NCBI GenBank assembly: GCA_965247565.1
Contig: CBDFHF010000003.1
Coordinates: 1,612,001-1,676,000 of the forward strand
Source: CBDFHF01 sp965247565
Lineage (GTDB): Bacteria > Pseudomonadota > Gammaproteobacteria > Methylococcales > Methylomonadaceae
Direction of reading: 5' to 3'
Length of the DNA stretch: 64,000 nucleotides
Below are positions 44,656 to 53,750 of the stretch, one piece after another (position 1 is the first letter of the stretch; each line of letters begins with the position of its first letter). The translations under genes were made by a program, and so were the position numbers. Under the pieces are notes generated by a model. That model saw only the letters and a program-made list of their open reading frames with translations. It ran no database searches and was not told the origin of the DNA.

Positions 44656-45258
44656 TTATTTGTGTGTGGGAAATTTATTTAATACTAAGGCCAGCTCTTG
44701 ACTGAAATCATCAAGTAGACCGCTTAATGCATCGATAGCAGCAGGGTAAGAAGAATTAAGTAATTTTTTTTCGAGTTGGCTATGGCCGTTGCTTAGAACA
44801 GAGTGAGTATTGTTGTCCACTATCGCCCAGTTAGCCTCAAAGTGGGCCGTTTTTCTCAAGTTGGTATCAAACCTAATAATATCGATTACAGTTCGGTATT
44901 GGGTATCGCCATAAGCATGCCAGGGGTAAACTCTAACAATATCCGAGGGCAGTATGCGGGAGAGGTTTTGGCTTATCGTTTCAGTTATAGAATCTTTTAA
45001 CGGCGCAGCCCACTGATGTAGTTCCGTGATTTGTACGCTGTTATTTTCGCCTCGGGTCACAATTTGTTTACGTTCAAGCACGGAGGGTATCGAAATAGGT
45101 CCTAAGCCGATGATTCGCTTCGATGCGTTTTTAGCAATCTTTGATGCGGCCTGGCTTTGGGCTGCTAACAGATAGAATTGCGGTGTCGGTGTTGCCGCGC
45201 AGGCAGTTAACAGAGATAACGAGATTGCAGATCCGCATCTGATAAGCTTATCTATCAT
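44656..45258 (-). CDS. pqiC: PqiC-like ABC-type auxiliary lipoprotein
   Basis: 200 residues with a lipoprotein signal (LSLLTACAATPTPQFYLL; LTAC lipobox). The beta/alpha domain GPISIPSVLERKQIVTRGENNSVQITELHQWAAPLKDSITETISQNLSRIL is the DUF330 (ABC_trans_aux) signature. PqiC is the outer-membrane lipoprotein partner of PqiB. It is the last gene in the pqi operon, two bases after pqiB. Confidence 0.9.
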   Translation of the reverse strand: MIDKLIRCGSAISLSLLTACAATPTPQFYLLAAQSQAASKIAKNASKRIIGLGPISIPSVLERKQIVTRGENNSVQITELHQWAAPLKDSITETISQNLSRILPSDIVRVYPWHAYGDTQYRTVIDIIRFDTNLRKTAHFEANWAIVDNNTHSVLSNGHSQLEKKLLNSSYPAAIDALSGLLDDFSQELALVLNKFPTHK

Positions 45259-45260
45259 GA

Positions 45261-46865
45261 TTATTCCTCTTTTTTACCACGTATTAACGAATCTGGATGT
45301 TGTTCCAGATAATCGGTCAATTGTTTAACTGAACCTGCGGCTTGGTTAAGTTCCAGTAGCAGCTTATCTAGCTCATAGTGCGTGGTAGAACCCGGTTCAA
45401 TACTCTTTAAAACGGTGTGGGCCGAAGTCATGGCTTTGCCGGCTGAGTCGAGAGTACTGTTTGCTGTGGCTAGCGTGCTTTTAGCAGTGACCAACATGTC
45501 TTTGGCGCTAGCCGATGTGAGTTGCAGTGACTTTAGGGTTTGGTTAATTTCTGTGGTTAAGGTATCTAATGGTAGCTTGGCAATTTTATCCAAAATGATA
45601 TTAGCAGACTGCGTAAATTGATCCATAGAGCTATCCGTAGTCGGGAATTCTGGGTAAATGCTGGTATTTTGGTGCGCGACAATCGCACTTTTGGGGTGGA
45701 AATCCAAATCGACAAGCAGTTGTCCCGTGAGCAAACTACCCGTTTGTAATTGCGCTCGTAGGCCTTTTTTAATGAGTTGTGCCATCACGTCTTTGTCACT
45801 GACATTGTCAGAACTGTCAATTTCTTTAATACGTTCTGGCTCAATTTCTACAGTCACTGGGATATAGATGTCAGCCGATTTTTTGATTAGTTCGAGACTA
45901 ATGTTGGTGACTTTGCCAATGGGAATTCCGCGCAACTGTACTGGGGCGCCCTCTGCCAAGCCTCGAACCGAGCCCTCAAAATACATGACGTATTTCAAGG
46001 TGTTGTTGTAAACCACTTGCGCTGATAGGTCATAAGTGTCGTAGAGTGGGAATACCGTTTTTTCTGGTTGGATGTCTTCAATACTATCTTCGGGCAAAGT
46101 ACGAAAAGCAATACCTCCGCTTAATAACGAAACTAACGGTCCTGTTCGCACTTTAAAACCATCGGCCCCGGCAGATAAATCCACGCCGCTGTCTATCCAA
46201 AAGCGGGTGTTTTTTCTGACGAATTGATCATAGGGCGCACGAATAAAAACGGTCAAACGGATGTTTTCGGCATTGGCGGAAAGTTCATGGTTCAGCACTG
46301 AACCTGCGACGATGCCATGAAAATTAATAGGCGTACCGTTGTGCATCGAACCCAGGTTGCTTGTCTCTAAAATAAACTGTTTACCTTGGGCATTAATTTC
46401 CAGTTGGGGAGCGTTAATTGAGCCTGTAAAATGATTTTGCTCCTCTCCGTCTCCCGGTTTTATCTCTATGTAAGAGCCAGATAACAGTGTATTTAGCCCG
46501 GAGATGCCACCTAAGCCAACCTGGGGTCGCACCACCCAGAAGCTGGTGTTTTTGTTTAAATAGTGGGCTGCCGAACTATTCATTTGCGCGGTCACGATGA
46601 TAGTTTTTAAATTATCATTGATACTAATAGCGGTGACTTTACCGATTTCTACGTCTAGAAATTTAATTTTGGTTTTATCAACTTCCAGTCCTTCGGCGGT
46701 AGGAAATTCGATGGTAATCACCGGTCCTTTTTCGAGCATGGCTTTTGAGATTAACCAACCGCTGACCAGCAGAGCAATCAGCGGTAAAAGCCAGACCAGG
46801 GGTAGTGTGGATTTTTTATTTACATCAGCATCACTGGTATCGTAAGGGTCTATAAAATCATTCAT
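45261..46865 (-). CDS. pqiB: PqiB-like MCE protein
   Basis: 534 residues with one N-terminal transmembrane helix (LVWLLPLIALLVSGWLI) and three MCE/MlaD domains (about 42-130, 160-250 and 285-385), then a long helical tail. PqiB of E. coli forms hexameric rings that stack with a coiled-coil needle spanning the periplasm and is thought to move lipids between membranes. The overlap with pqiA-2 (8 bases) and neighbour pqiC confirm the assignment. Confidence 0.95.
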   Translation of the reverse strand: MNDFIDPYDTSDADVNKKSTLPLVWLLPLIALLVSGWLISKAMLEKGPVITIEFPTAEGLEVDKTKIKFLDVEIGKVTAISINDNLKTIIVTAQMNSSAAHYLNKNTSFWVVRPQVGLGGISGLNTLLSGSYIEIKPGDGEEQNHFTGSINAPQLEINAQGKQFILETSNLGSMHNGTPINFHGIVAGSVLNHELSANAENIRLTVFIRAPYDQFVRKNTRFWIDSGVDLSAGADGFKVRTGPLVSLLSGGIAFRTLPEDSIEDIQPEKTVFPLYDTYDLSAQVVYNNTLKYVMYFEGSVRGLAEGAPVQLRGIPIGKVTNISLELIKKSADIYIPVTVEIEPERIKEIDSSDNVSDKDVMAQLIKKGLRAQLQTGSLLTGQLLVDLDFHPKSAIVAHQNTSIYPEFPTTDSSMDQFTQSANIILDKIAKLPLDTLTTEINQTLKSLQLTSASAKDMLVTAKSTLATANSTLDSAGKAMTSAHTVLKSIEPGSTTHYELDKLLLELNQAAGSVKQLTDYLEQHPDSLIRGKKEE

Positions 46866-47478
46866 GAGGCTTATGATTGTCCCAAATTAAGCGTGGATCA
46901 AAATTTTTAGCGGCGAACATAGTTAAAACGACGACAGCGGCAAAAGCGGTGGCAGCGGGTCCAGCGATAATTTGAGCTACGCCGCCCATGTCAACGAGGG
47001 AAACTAGAATGGAAATCATAAAAATATCCAACATAGACCAGCGTCCTACAAAAGCAATCATGCGATACAGCGTAGTAAGTAAACGGGCATTCATTGGCCA
47101 TTGAAAATGAACTGTCAACAATAACAGGCTGAGACCTAATAATTTAAAAAGAGGCACCAGGATGCTAGCGATTAGAACCAGTATAGCAATTGGCAGCATA
47201 TCGCTTTTAATAAGGGAAATAATTCCACCGATAATGGTATGTGGCTCTCCAACGCCTAGACTGGTTACAGTCATAATCGGAAATATATTAGCCGGGATAT
47301 AAAGTGCATACCCACTTATTAACAATGCGGCGGTTCGTTGTTTGCTTTGTGGTAAGCGCGGGTGTAACAGACTGTCGCATAGTGGACAACGCTTGTTGGG
47401 ATGGTGACTTGAGCTTAATCGACCGCAGTCGTGGCAGCGGATAAGGCCTTGTGCAAGTGCGGAATATTTAGCGTGCAT
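46858..47478 (-). CDS. pqiA: PqiA domain protein, second half (split PqiA)
   Basis: 206 residues: a zinc ribbon (CHDCGRLSSSHHPNKRCPLC) then four transmembrane helices, one PqiA domain. E. coli PqiA carries two such domains in one chain of about 417 residues; here they are two genes. It overlaps the first half by 11 bases and pqiB by 8, so the proteins are made in a coupled fashion. There is no sign of frameshift decay: both halves have intact starts and zinc ribbons. Confidence 0.88.
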   Translation of the reverse strand: MHAKYSALAQGLIRCHDCGRLSSSHHPNKRCPLCDSLLHPRLPQSKQRTAALLISGYALYIPANIFPIMTVTSLGVGEPHTIIGGIISLIKSDMLPIAILVLIASILVPLFKLLGLSLLLLTVHFQWPMNARLLTTLYRMIAFVGRWSMLDIFMISILVSLVDMGGVAQIIAGPAATAFAAVVVLTMFAAKNFDPRLIWDNHKPHE

Positions 47479-48091
47479 CGGTTTTTGTTAATTGCTCTAT
47501 ACGTCGCCAAAATAAATAGTTATCTAAACTATTCGTCAACATGCCGTTAACAATCAACAAGCCAACAAATGCATACAGGCCAAAACCGAATTTAAGTTGG
47601 GCCATGGAAGCTAGCTTGACGCATGCGACAATAATACCCAAGGTATACACTTCAAGCATAGCCCATTCATCGATATGTTGTAGCCAGCGCATCCAGTTAG
47701 CGAGATACGGACTTCTCTTTTTATAATACAAATGTCCACTAACTAAAAGGGAGAGTAAGATGTTGGTTAGCGGAAATATTATGCTGGCTAGTAATACCAA
47801 GATTGCAACTGCCCACATACCTTCAGAAAATAAGGTGCTGACGCCAGACCAAATTGTGCCGGTGGTGGTGTTGCCCAATATTTTTATGCCGACGATGGGA
47901 AGTAGGTTAGCAGGAAAAATAAGTATCAAGCCTGCAAGAGATAGCGCAAAAGTTCGTTCAATGCTTTGGTGGCGAGGACGCTGAAGCAAAAACCGGCAGC
48001 GGGGGCATTGCGTTCTCTCACCAAATCGAGGTTTGGCGGAGTTAAGTAGCAAATCGCATTCGGGGCAGGCATCCAGCTCTAATCTATTCAT
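47468..48091 (-). CDS. pqiA: PqiA domain protein, first half (split PqiA)
   Basis: 207 residues from ATG 48091; the frame runs to 48196, but that would overlap fae and lacks family similarity. CPECDLLLN...RTQCPRCRFLL is the zinc ribbon, followed by four helices, one PqiA domain. It is an inner-membrane protein thought to hand lipids to PqiB. First gene of the operon pqiA1-pqiA2-pqiB-pqiC, transcribed away from fae, which is 64 bases upstream on the same strand. Confidence 0.85.
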   Translation of the reverse strand: MNRLELDACPECDLLLNSAKPRFGERTQCPRCRFLLQRPRHQSIERTFALSLAGLILIFPANLLPIVGIKILGNTTTGTIWSGVSTLFSEGMWAVAILVLLASIIFPLTNILLSLLVSGHLYYKKRSPYLANWMRWLQHIDEWAMLEVYTLGIIVACVKLASMAQLKFGFGLYAFVGLLIVNGMLTNSLDNYLFWRRIEQLTKTDAR

Positions 48092-48155
48092 GAGTCTAGC
48101 GCAGAAAGCAAGGCGAATCCATTCGCCGGTAATGATATTGAATTTTACAAATCGC

Positions 48156-48707
48156 CTACCATTGTGACTCCCCCGTTTCAGGGTCGTACATTTCATGTAC
48201 GATTTTATGGCGGTTAGCGATTAATTCTTCGATCGATGGGGAGTTAGACATGGCTCTGGAAATAGCCAGCTTCATCGCCTCATAATTGGTGCGGTATAAA
48301 TCCTTACGATCCAAGTCAGGATTGGTGGCGCATTCTGGCGCAATCCAAATCATAGCAATAATGCATAAATCATTAGCGGATTCGGCGGGAATAACACCGG
48401 CAATAACACTGTCCAATACCGCGTCGGCAATCGCGGATTGCACTGGGCCACCAAACAATTCGACATAAGCAGAGGACTTGATGGTCACTTTAGGCACCAT
48501 AATGGTTGCCGGACGCACTTGCTGATTGCAGGCGCGAATAGCAAACATGCGGGTATGACCTTCAGTTTGCCCCATTAAATTTGCAAATGCATTGCCGGCC
48601 GGGCCTTTTACGCTACCAATAAGAATTTCTGGCATGGCGTCCGTACCTTGGCCTTCGCTGGAAAACACGGTTGCTTCACCGGTTCTAAACCAAATTGTGT
48701 CTGACAT
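48156..48707 (-). CDS. Formaldehyde-activating enzyme (Fae) paralogue
   Basis: 183 residues. GEATVFSSEGQGTDAMPEILIG, then KGPAGNAFANLMGQTEG and RPATIMVPKVTI follow Fae, which condenses formaldehyde with tetrahydromethanopterin in methylotrophs. The usual proton-donor His, in the A-H-I-D segment after the GEALVG motif, appears to be Met25 (DAMPE) here, so this is probably a Fae-like paralogue rather than the main enzyme. The C-terminal region is about 15 residues longer than typical Fae. It has its own upstream gap of 100 bases. It is the best methylotrophy marker in the window. Confidence 0.85.
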   Translation of the reverse strand: MSDTIWFRTGEATVFSSEGQGTDAMPEILIGSVKGPAGNAFANLMGQTEGHTRMFAIRACNQQVRPATIMVPKVTIKSSAYVELFGGPVQSAIADAVLDSVIAGVIPAESANDLCIIAMIWIAPECATNPDLDRKDLYRTNYEAMKLAISRAMSNSPSIEELIANRHKIVHEMYDPETGESQW

Positions 48708-48807
48708 TATTAAAATCCAAAATAGGTAACAGGAAGGCTAATTCTATTACGCAGAAAGCGGCATAGGCAATAGGGAAAGGATTTAACAAGTTTTATACCG
48801 ATCTTAT

Positions 48808-49563
48808 CTATAGGTTGTAATTAATTTTTTTGCTATGGGATTTGTTATAAACCGTACCAAGCAGCTTGGTTTCTTTTAGAAGTGTTGCCGCATGTTTTAA
48901 ATCTTCGGTTTGGGTTTTGCCTTCTTCAACTACCAATAAAACACTATCTACGTAAGGTGAAAAACTCAACGTGTCCACTTGGGTTAACAGCGGCGGCATA
49001 TCGAAAATGATGATCCGGGATGGGTAACGGGTTTTAACCTCGTTAACAAAGTTTATCATTCTGGGCGATCGCAACATTTCGGTAGAATTTATCACGGGCT
49101 TGCCCGCTGGCAAAATAACCAAACGCGGAAGGCCTGGATTAATTAACATCTCATTTAATGGTTTGTTGTTGAGTAAATAGTCACCCAATCCTTCTGTTGC
49201 TTTTATGCCCAAGAGCTTATGAATACATGGATTTTGAAAGTTGGCATCGACCAATAACACGGTTCTATCAAGCTCCATTGCCATGCTAATGGCCAGATTC
49301 ACCGCAGTTAAGCTGTTACCGCTGTCGGCGTTTGGGCTGGTGACTGCAAGCGTATTCCAACCTTTTTCATCCATAATTTGCAAGGTACGCGTCCGTAGCA
49401 TTTTGTAAGACTCCAACCAAACATTATGGGTTAACGCGGAAACAATCCTGTTTTTGCGTAGCAAAGCATTGTCTGGCCTATCTACTCGGGTATCTGTATA
49501 ACTAAAGCTTTCAGCTTCCACGGTTTTTGAAATTGGTTTCATCTGTGATTGTTGATGTTCCAT
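48808..49563 (-). CDS. CpsD/CapB-like tyrosine-kinase-type ATPase with degenerate Walker A
   Basis: 251 residues. LAVTSPNADSGNSLTAVNLAISMA aligns with the P-loop of bacterial tyrosine autokinases (usual form SPxPGEGKS/T), but Asn83 replaces the Walker A lysine. Walker A' (TVLLVDANFQNP) and Walker B (IIIFDMPP) remain. Only one Tyr (near the end, INYNL) is available for a phosphorylation cluster. It follows the Wzz-like gene by 21 bases on the same strand and should partner it in controlling chain length, perhaps without kinase activity. Confidence 0.82.
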   Translation of the reverse strand: MEHQQSQMKPISKTVEAESFSYTDTRVDRPDNALLRKNRIVSALTHNVWLESYKMLRTRTLQIMDEKGWNTLAVTSPNADSGNSLTAVNLAISMAMELDRTVLLVDANFQNPCIHKLLGIKATEGLGDYLLNNKPLNEMLINPGLPRLVILPAGKPVINSTEMLRSPRMINFVNEVKTRYPSRIIIFDMPPLLTQVDTLSFSPYVDSVLLVVEEGKTQTEDLKHAATLLKETKLLGTVYNKSHSKKINYNL

Positions 49564-49584
49564 AAATAGCCTATCAAAAATGAT

Positions 49585-51330
49585 TTAGTTGGCGCCAATA
49601 AGGCGAAGCAATTTGAACCAAAATATGTCGAGTGGCATGACGAAAAAATTGAAGCAAACGACAGATAAAATAAATATAACCAGTGAACTTAGCAGAAACA
49701 GTTTTTGGCTATTGCGCCGCTGTTGTGCTTCTTCCTCACTTTCCAGGTAAGGAATTGTGGCCAGGGGGGCTTGGCCTAGTAGTGTCATGACTGTTTTTTC
49801 GCTATAAATTGCAGTATCCATCATTTCAGCCAACGCAATACTACCAACGCCGGCAGCCGCCGCAAAAACAATACCCAAAAACAGAATTGCCAGTCTATTT
49901 GGACTCACTGGTTTCTCTGGCTCCAATGCGGGGTCGATTAAAGAGAAGCGCTCACCTTTGCGCTCTACTTCCAATTGTTGGGAGATTTGCGCCTCCATTT
50001 CCCTGGCACTAACTTCACGATAGCGTAGGTTGGTGTTGTCCAGTTCCTGAATCAGATCACTGTAATCTTTTTCTACAAGAGGCGATTGACGAAGACTCTC
50101 GCGAAGCGATTTAATTTTATTTTTAACTTGTTGGCGAGTGTAATCTAGTGAACTGAATTCAGAGTTCACGGATTCCAGTTGCGACTTTAAAGTTATGTAA
50201 GCGGGATTGTCTGCTTCAAGACCGCTTTTTGCCTTGTCGCTTTTTTTAACCTCAATCATAGAGTTTTGTAATGTTTCGATCTGCTTTTGCAGTTTCACAA
50301 CATCAGGATGTTTTTCAGAATATTGTTGCTTTAAATTGGCCAATTCGGATTTTTTTCGAACTACCTCTGCATTAAGATCGTTCAAATTTGAGCTCGTACC
50401 GATTTCATTTTTGAGTGATTCAATCTCGCGCTTCATCTTAAGTACATCGGGATGCGTGGCTGAATAACTGGCCTGCTTTGAGGGGTACTCTGACTCAAGC
50501 AACTTGAGACGGTCTTTCATGTCGAGAACCCGTAAACCATCTGCACCTGTTGCCATAGAGTTCGGATCTATTTGCGCCAATTGGCCTTCTAGGTAGAATT
50601 TTCTCTCCTGCAAAGAGCGTTCCTGGCTATCTAAGCTAATCAATTCATTATTTAATGAAGTTAATTCCTGCTGATTTAGTCGGCTAATCTCAGGTAGCTG
50701 ATCTAAGTTTTTTTCCTTAAAAGCCGCTAGTTGAGTTTGTATTTCTTGTACTTTTTCTTTTAAACGACGAGATTCTTCGCTTAAGAACAAAGTAGTGCTT
50801 TCGGCGGATTGAGTCCGATTTTTTATGTTTTCATTTAAAAACAAAGTGGTTAATTCATTGGCCACTTTTTGCGCAATAGCCGCTGATTCGTAATCAAACG
50901 ACAGTGTGAACGCGATAGTGGCTTTGGTCGGTTGGCCGTTACGAGGGTCGATTACATCGGCGCTGATGGGTTCTACCGTAATGCTTTCGCGCATCTTTTC
51001 CTGTATTTGTTCTTGAGTCTTACTCTTAGTGTCGGATGCGTATAAGTTAAACTTATTAATGATCTCAGAAAGGTTAGACCGCGTCATGATCCGTTGGCTG
51101 ATCATCTGAATTCGCTGGTCAGCAAAGGTTGTGACTGTCGATTTAACCAATTCAGACGGTATTTCCTGTTCCTCAATCAAAATAGTCGAAGACGATTTAT
51201 ACACAGGTGGTAATAACACAGCCAGCAATATGCTTAGTAAAGTGATGACAAGAAAAGGAATTAAGAGATGCTTAATTCGGCGTCTGATTATGTTTAAATA
51301 ATCCTTTATATCTGGAGCTTGATTTTCCAC
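49585..51330 (-). CDS. Polysaccharide chain-length determinant (Wzz/GumC-like)
   Basis: 581 residues: an N-terminal transmembrane helix (LLIPFLVITLLSILLAVLLPPVYKSS), a Wzz domain, a long coiled-coil part (about 170-430, with repeated HPDVxKLxxQ/MKREIESLK), and C-terminal helices near residue 470 and 555. The PNRLAILF segment is the G-rich second transmembrane of the PCP family. It sets polymer length with the ATPase downstream. There is a 1-base gap to the outer-membrane barrel gene. Confidence 0.88.
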   Translation of the reverse strand: MENQAPDIKDYLNIIRRRIKHLLIPFLVITLLSILLAVLLPPVYKSSSTILIEEQEIPSELVKSTVTTFADQRIQMISQRIMTRSNLSEIINKFNLYASDTKSKTQEQIQEKMRESITVEPISADVIDPRNGQPTKATIAFTLSFDYESAAIAQKVANELTTLFLNENIKNRTQSAESTTLFLSEESRRLKEKVQEIQTQLAAFKEKNLDQLPEISRLNQQELTSLNNELISLDSQERSLQERKFYLEGQLAQIDPNSMATGADGLRVLDMKDRLKLLESEYPSKQASYSATHPDVLKMKREIESLKNEIGTSSNLNDLNAEVVRKKSELANLKQQYSEKHPDVVKLQKQIETLQNSMIEVKKSDKAKSGLEADNPAYITLKSQLESVNSEFSSLDYTRQQVKNKIKSLRESLRQSPLVEKDYSDLIQELDNTNLRYREVSAREMEAQISQQLEVERKGERFSLIDPALEPEKPVSPNRLAILFLGIVFAAAAGVGSIALAEMMDTAIYSEKTVMTLLGQAPLATIPYLESEEEAQQRRNSQKLFLLSSLVIFILSVVCFNFFVMPLDIFWFKLLRLIGAN

Positions 51331-51331
51331 G

Positions 51332-52615
51332 CTATTTCACCTGGCGATTTATTTGAGGTTGATAATTGAATTGGAGTTGAACAATGTTGCCTTGACTTGG
51401 TTGGCTACTATTTTCGAATTCTTGTTGACGGAAAGTGTAGGACAAGCTTAAGTTGATTTCAGGTGTCCACTTCCAGTTGATGTTCGGGCTAATGGTGTAA
51501 TAAGCTCTGTTAAATCGACTGCTTTGCTGACCAGTTATTTCATTAATCGAGTAGCTGCCATTGAGTCCGGTTGTCCAGCGCTCATTGATTGCATAGACGC
51601 CGATCAAAGATACACCGGTACGTGTTTGTAAGCCCTGAGCGTTTGGAGTTTGGTTTTGTGATCCGGTTAGTGAAACAGAGCCTCTCTCAAAAGTTTTTTG
51701 TATAAATGCACGATAAACGTAGCCGAGAGAGTCGTTTTCTATGGTTTTGTAACGTTGCTCACGCATAACGCGGCCAGTTTTGGGGTCAAAAGGTGAGCGT
51801 GTTTCAGGGTCATAGAAAACGGGTATTCCGAAAAAAAAACCTGGAATTAATAATTCAACGGTCGATTCTGTCTGCGAATAATTTAGGCCGGCTGATACAT
51901 AGGTTATTAATTGCTCATTAAAACTATGCTCCCAACCAACTTGAGCTACGTGGTTAAACGCCGTCTGATTTTGCACGGGCGTTTTGTATCGTGAACTAGA
52001 TAGGTTTAAATTGAACTTATCACGTTCTGTGAATATATGATTGAAGGTACCGGAAAACTGGTGATAGTCATAGTCGGACAGGAAAAATGTATTTTGATTT
52101 TTCTCGTAAGTTGTGTCTTCGAACGAATAGTCTAATGCTAGAGAGCTTTGCTCGCTCAGTGCATAAGAAACCGATGGTGTAACACTGATCTGTTTTCTCA
52201 TTACTTGTCTAAATAGAATACCGGTACCTGTTTCTTCTTGTTCGGTGCTTAACGATGAACGGTTGCTATAGCCGCCGTTAAGTTTCCAACTAAATCTTTC
52301 CTGAGTATGTTGATAATCGAGACCAAATAATTGCTCGTCGATATTCAACTCAGATTGGTTAGTGTAAAACAACTGATTCCAAGTGAAGTTTGAGCTTAAC
52401 TGGCCATTTTCATGGCGCATACCAAAGTTTACGCCTGGTGATAATGTGGTAATCCAGTTATCTTGTGGGGGATCTCTACGCATACTTATGTTCGTGTCGT
52501 AACGTTCGCTAGTTGAGAATTTAGGCTCAAAAAAGTAGTCGGCAGACTGGCAGTTGCCAGCTACAGCCATTACTATTAAGAAAGACAGAGGGGCAAAAGT
52601 ACCTGGTCTGGTCAT
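51332..52615 (-). CDS. Outer-membrane beta-barrel of the exopolysaccharide operon
   Basis: 427 residues with a signal peptide (SFLIVMAVAGNCQSAD) and many 10-12-residue amphipathic beta-strands (SYSINEITGQQSSRFNRAYYTIS). It resembles the barrel proteins that accompany Wzz/Wza in exosortase-linked EPS loci (TIGR03016-like). It probably assists export or anchoring of polysaccharide at the outer membrane. It lies between wza-like and wzz-like genes. Confidence 0.72.
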   Translation of the reverse strand: MTRPGTFAPLSFLIVMAVAGNCQSADYFFEPKFSTSERYDTNISMRRDPPQDNWITTLSPGVNFGMRHENGQLSSNFTWNQLFYTNQSELNIDEQLFGLDYQHTQERFSWKLNGGYSNRSSLSTEQEETGTGILFRQVMRKQISVTPSVSYALSEQSSLALDYSFEDTTYEKNQNTFFLSDYDYHQFSGTFNHIFTERDKFNLNLSSSRYKTPVQNQTAFNHVAQVGWEHSFNEQLITYVSAGLNYSQTESTVELLIPGFFFGIPVFYDPETRSPFDPKTGRVMREQRYKTIENDSLGYVYRAFIQKTFERGSVSLTGSQNQTPNAQGLQTRTGVSLIGVYAINERWTTGLNGSYSINEITGQQSSRFNRAYYTISPNINWKWTPEINLSLSYTFRQQEFENSSQPSQGNIVQLQFNYQPQINRQVK

Positions 52616-52653
52616 TCTTTTAAACAGAAATAGGTATGGTATGTATAAGCTAA

Positions 52654-53259
52654 TTAGCGTACAGTTACTGTATCACCAGCCTCTAGGACAATATTCTGTT
52701 CCAGATTTTCACCATCCAGTACGTCATCGTAATCAAAGTCAAAAACTTTAATGGATGTGCCAGTTCGTCTTAGCACATGTATGGAGCTCTCTTTAGCAAA
52801 TACGGTTAAACCGCCTGCCAAGCTAATTGCTTGCAATACGTCAATGTACCGATTGGCAGCGAATTGTCCGGGTTTGTTGACTTTGCCGATTACAAAAATA
52901 GTGTTGCCGTCATTTTTGATCAGTGAAACGGTAACTGCCGGGTCTGCAATATAGCTAGTGAGTTTTTCGCTAATAAGTTGCTTCAATTCTGTGCTGGTTT
53001 TGCCAGCCGCAGTAAGGGTTCCAATGAGTGGAAATGAGATAGTTCCGTCCGGTGCAATAATTACCTGTTTCAGTAAGTCTTCTTCCTTCCATACCGTGAT
53101 TTCTAGAACATCCCCCGGCGCAAGCTTGTAAGTAGATGTGGGGTTTTGCTCTTTCGGCTTATCATCAGCGAAACTCGATGGTATTGTTAAAAAAAATACA
53201 AGTAGCAATAGTGTAAAAAGTCTCAAGGCAATTCCCTTTATACGGATAGTTTTGATCAT
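52654..53259 (-). CDS. Wza-like polysaccharide export protein
   Basis: 201 residues with a signal peptide, then a Poly_export domain (YKLAPGDVLEITVWKEEDLLKQVIIAPDGTISFPLIGTL) and an SLBB domain (KVNKPGQFAANRYIDVLQAISLAGGL) ending LEAGDTVTVR. It is the outer-membrane exit channel component. It lacks the C-terminal helix of E. coli Wza and a visible lipobox cysteine. It is first in the four-gene minus-strand EPS operon. Confidence 0.87.
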   Translation of the reverse strand: MIKTIRIKGIALRLFTLLLLVFFLTIPSSFADDKPKEQNPTSTYKLAPGDVLEITVWKEEDLLKQVIIAPDGTISFPLIGTLTAAGKTSTELKQLISEKLTSYIADPAVTVSLIKNDGNTIFVIGKVNKPGQFAANRYIDVLQAISLAGGLTVFAKESSIHVLRRTGTSIKVFDFDYDDVLDGENLEQNIVLEAGDTVTVR

Positions 53260-53538
53260 GGATTTATTTTGTGTCGATGTTATTCTTGGGCAAATACCAG
53301 CCAGCGCAGTCTATCATTAATTTAACTAAAATTGGGGCAATTTTATGCTAGTGAGTTTAAAAAACTGAAGGCCACTTTAAGTTCACAATAAGAGCATGGG
53401 CAAGCTTTTGGGAGTAATTGCTTTGTAAGGTAATTGAGTGGCTTTATAAAAGCGAACATCATGGAGGTCAGTGCCCCTATTTTAAACTCGGGATTATTGT
53501 TTGTTGAGTGCGTTAACTTAGCGCGAGAAATACAGTTT
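53260..53538. other. Divergent region between EPS operon and yceD
   Basis: No gene is seen. It should carry promoters for the minus-strand EPS genes and the plus-strand yceD-rpmF-plsX operon. The adjacent 53539-53594 segment is structured (separate entry), and 53595-53750 is the presumed 5' leader. Confidence 0.4.
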
Positions 53539-53594
53539 TCTACAAATCAGAGCTGCCTCTAGGCAGAAGGTAACAAGGGTTCCTTGTTTGTAGA
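53539..53594 (+). ncRNA. Candidate three-way-junction RNA element in the yceD leader
   Basis: An outer stem TCTACAAA (53539-53546) / TTTGTAGA (53587-53594) encloses two hairpins: CTGCC-TCTA-GGCAG (53553-53566) and CAAGG-GTT-CCTTG (53574-53586). The second abuts the closing stem, so they could stack. Linkers are 6 and 7 bases. It lies about 160 bases before yceD. A leader regulatory RNA is possible; its function is unknown and chance folding is not excluded. Confidence 0.4.
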
Positions 53595-53750
53595 TTAAAT
53601 ATGTTCGCTTTTCCTAATTGAATTTGCTGGCGAATTAGGAGATTTATCGTGCGGAATGGTTTTAAAGACTCTATCGCATGTGGGGTTTCAATTCATAAAA
53701 GGGATTTACAGTTTGACGCTTTTGTTATTTCCAGATACCATTTGTCGGTT

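Noticed and set aside
53539..53594. Integron attC site
   Set aside because: The ends are TCTACAAA/TTTGTAGA, without the RYYYAAC and GTTRRRY core sites, and there is no integrase.
53649..53750. Extended yceD start at GTG 53649
   Set aside because: It has a good ribosome site, but the added 34 residues do not belong to the family; kept only as an alternative.
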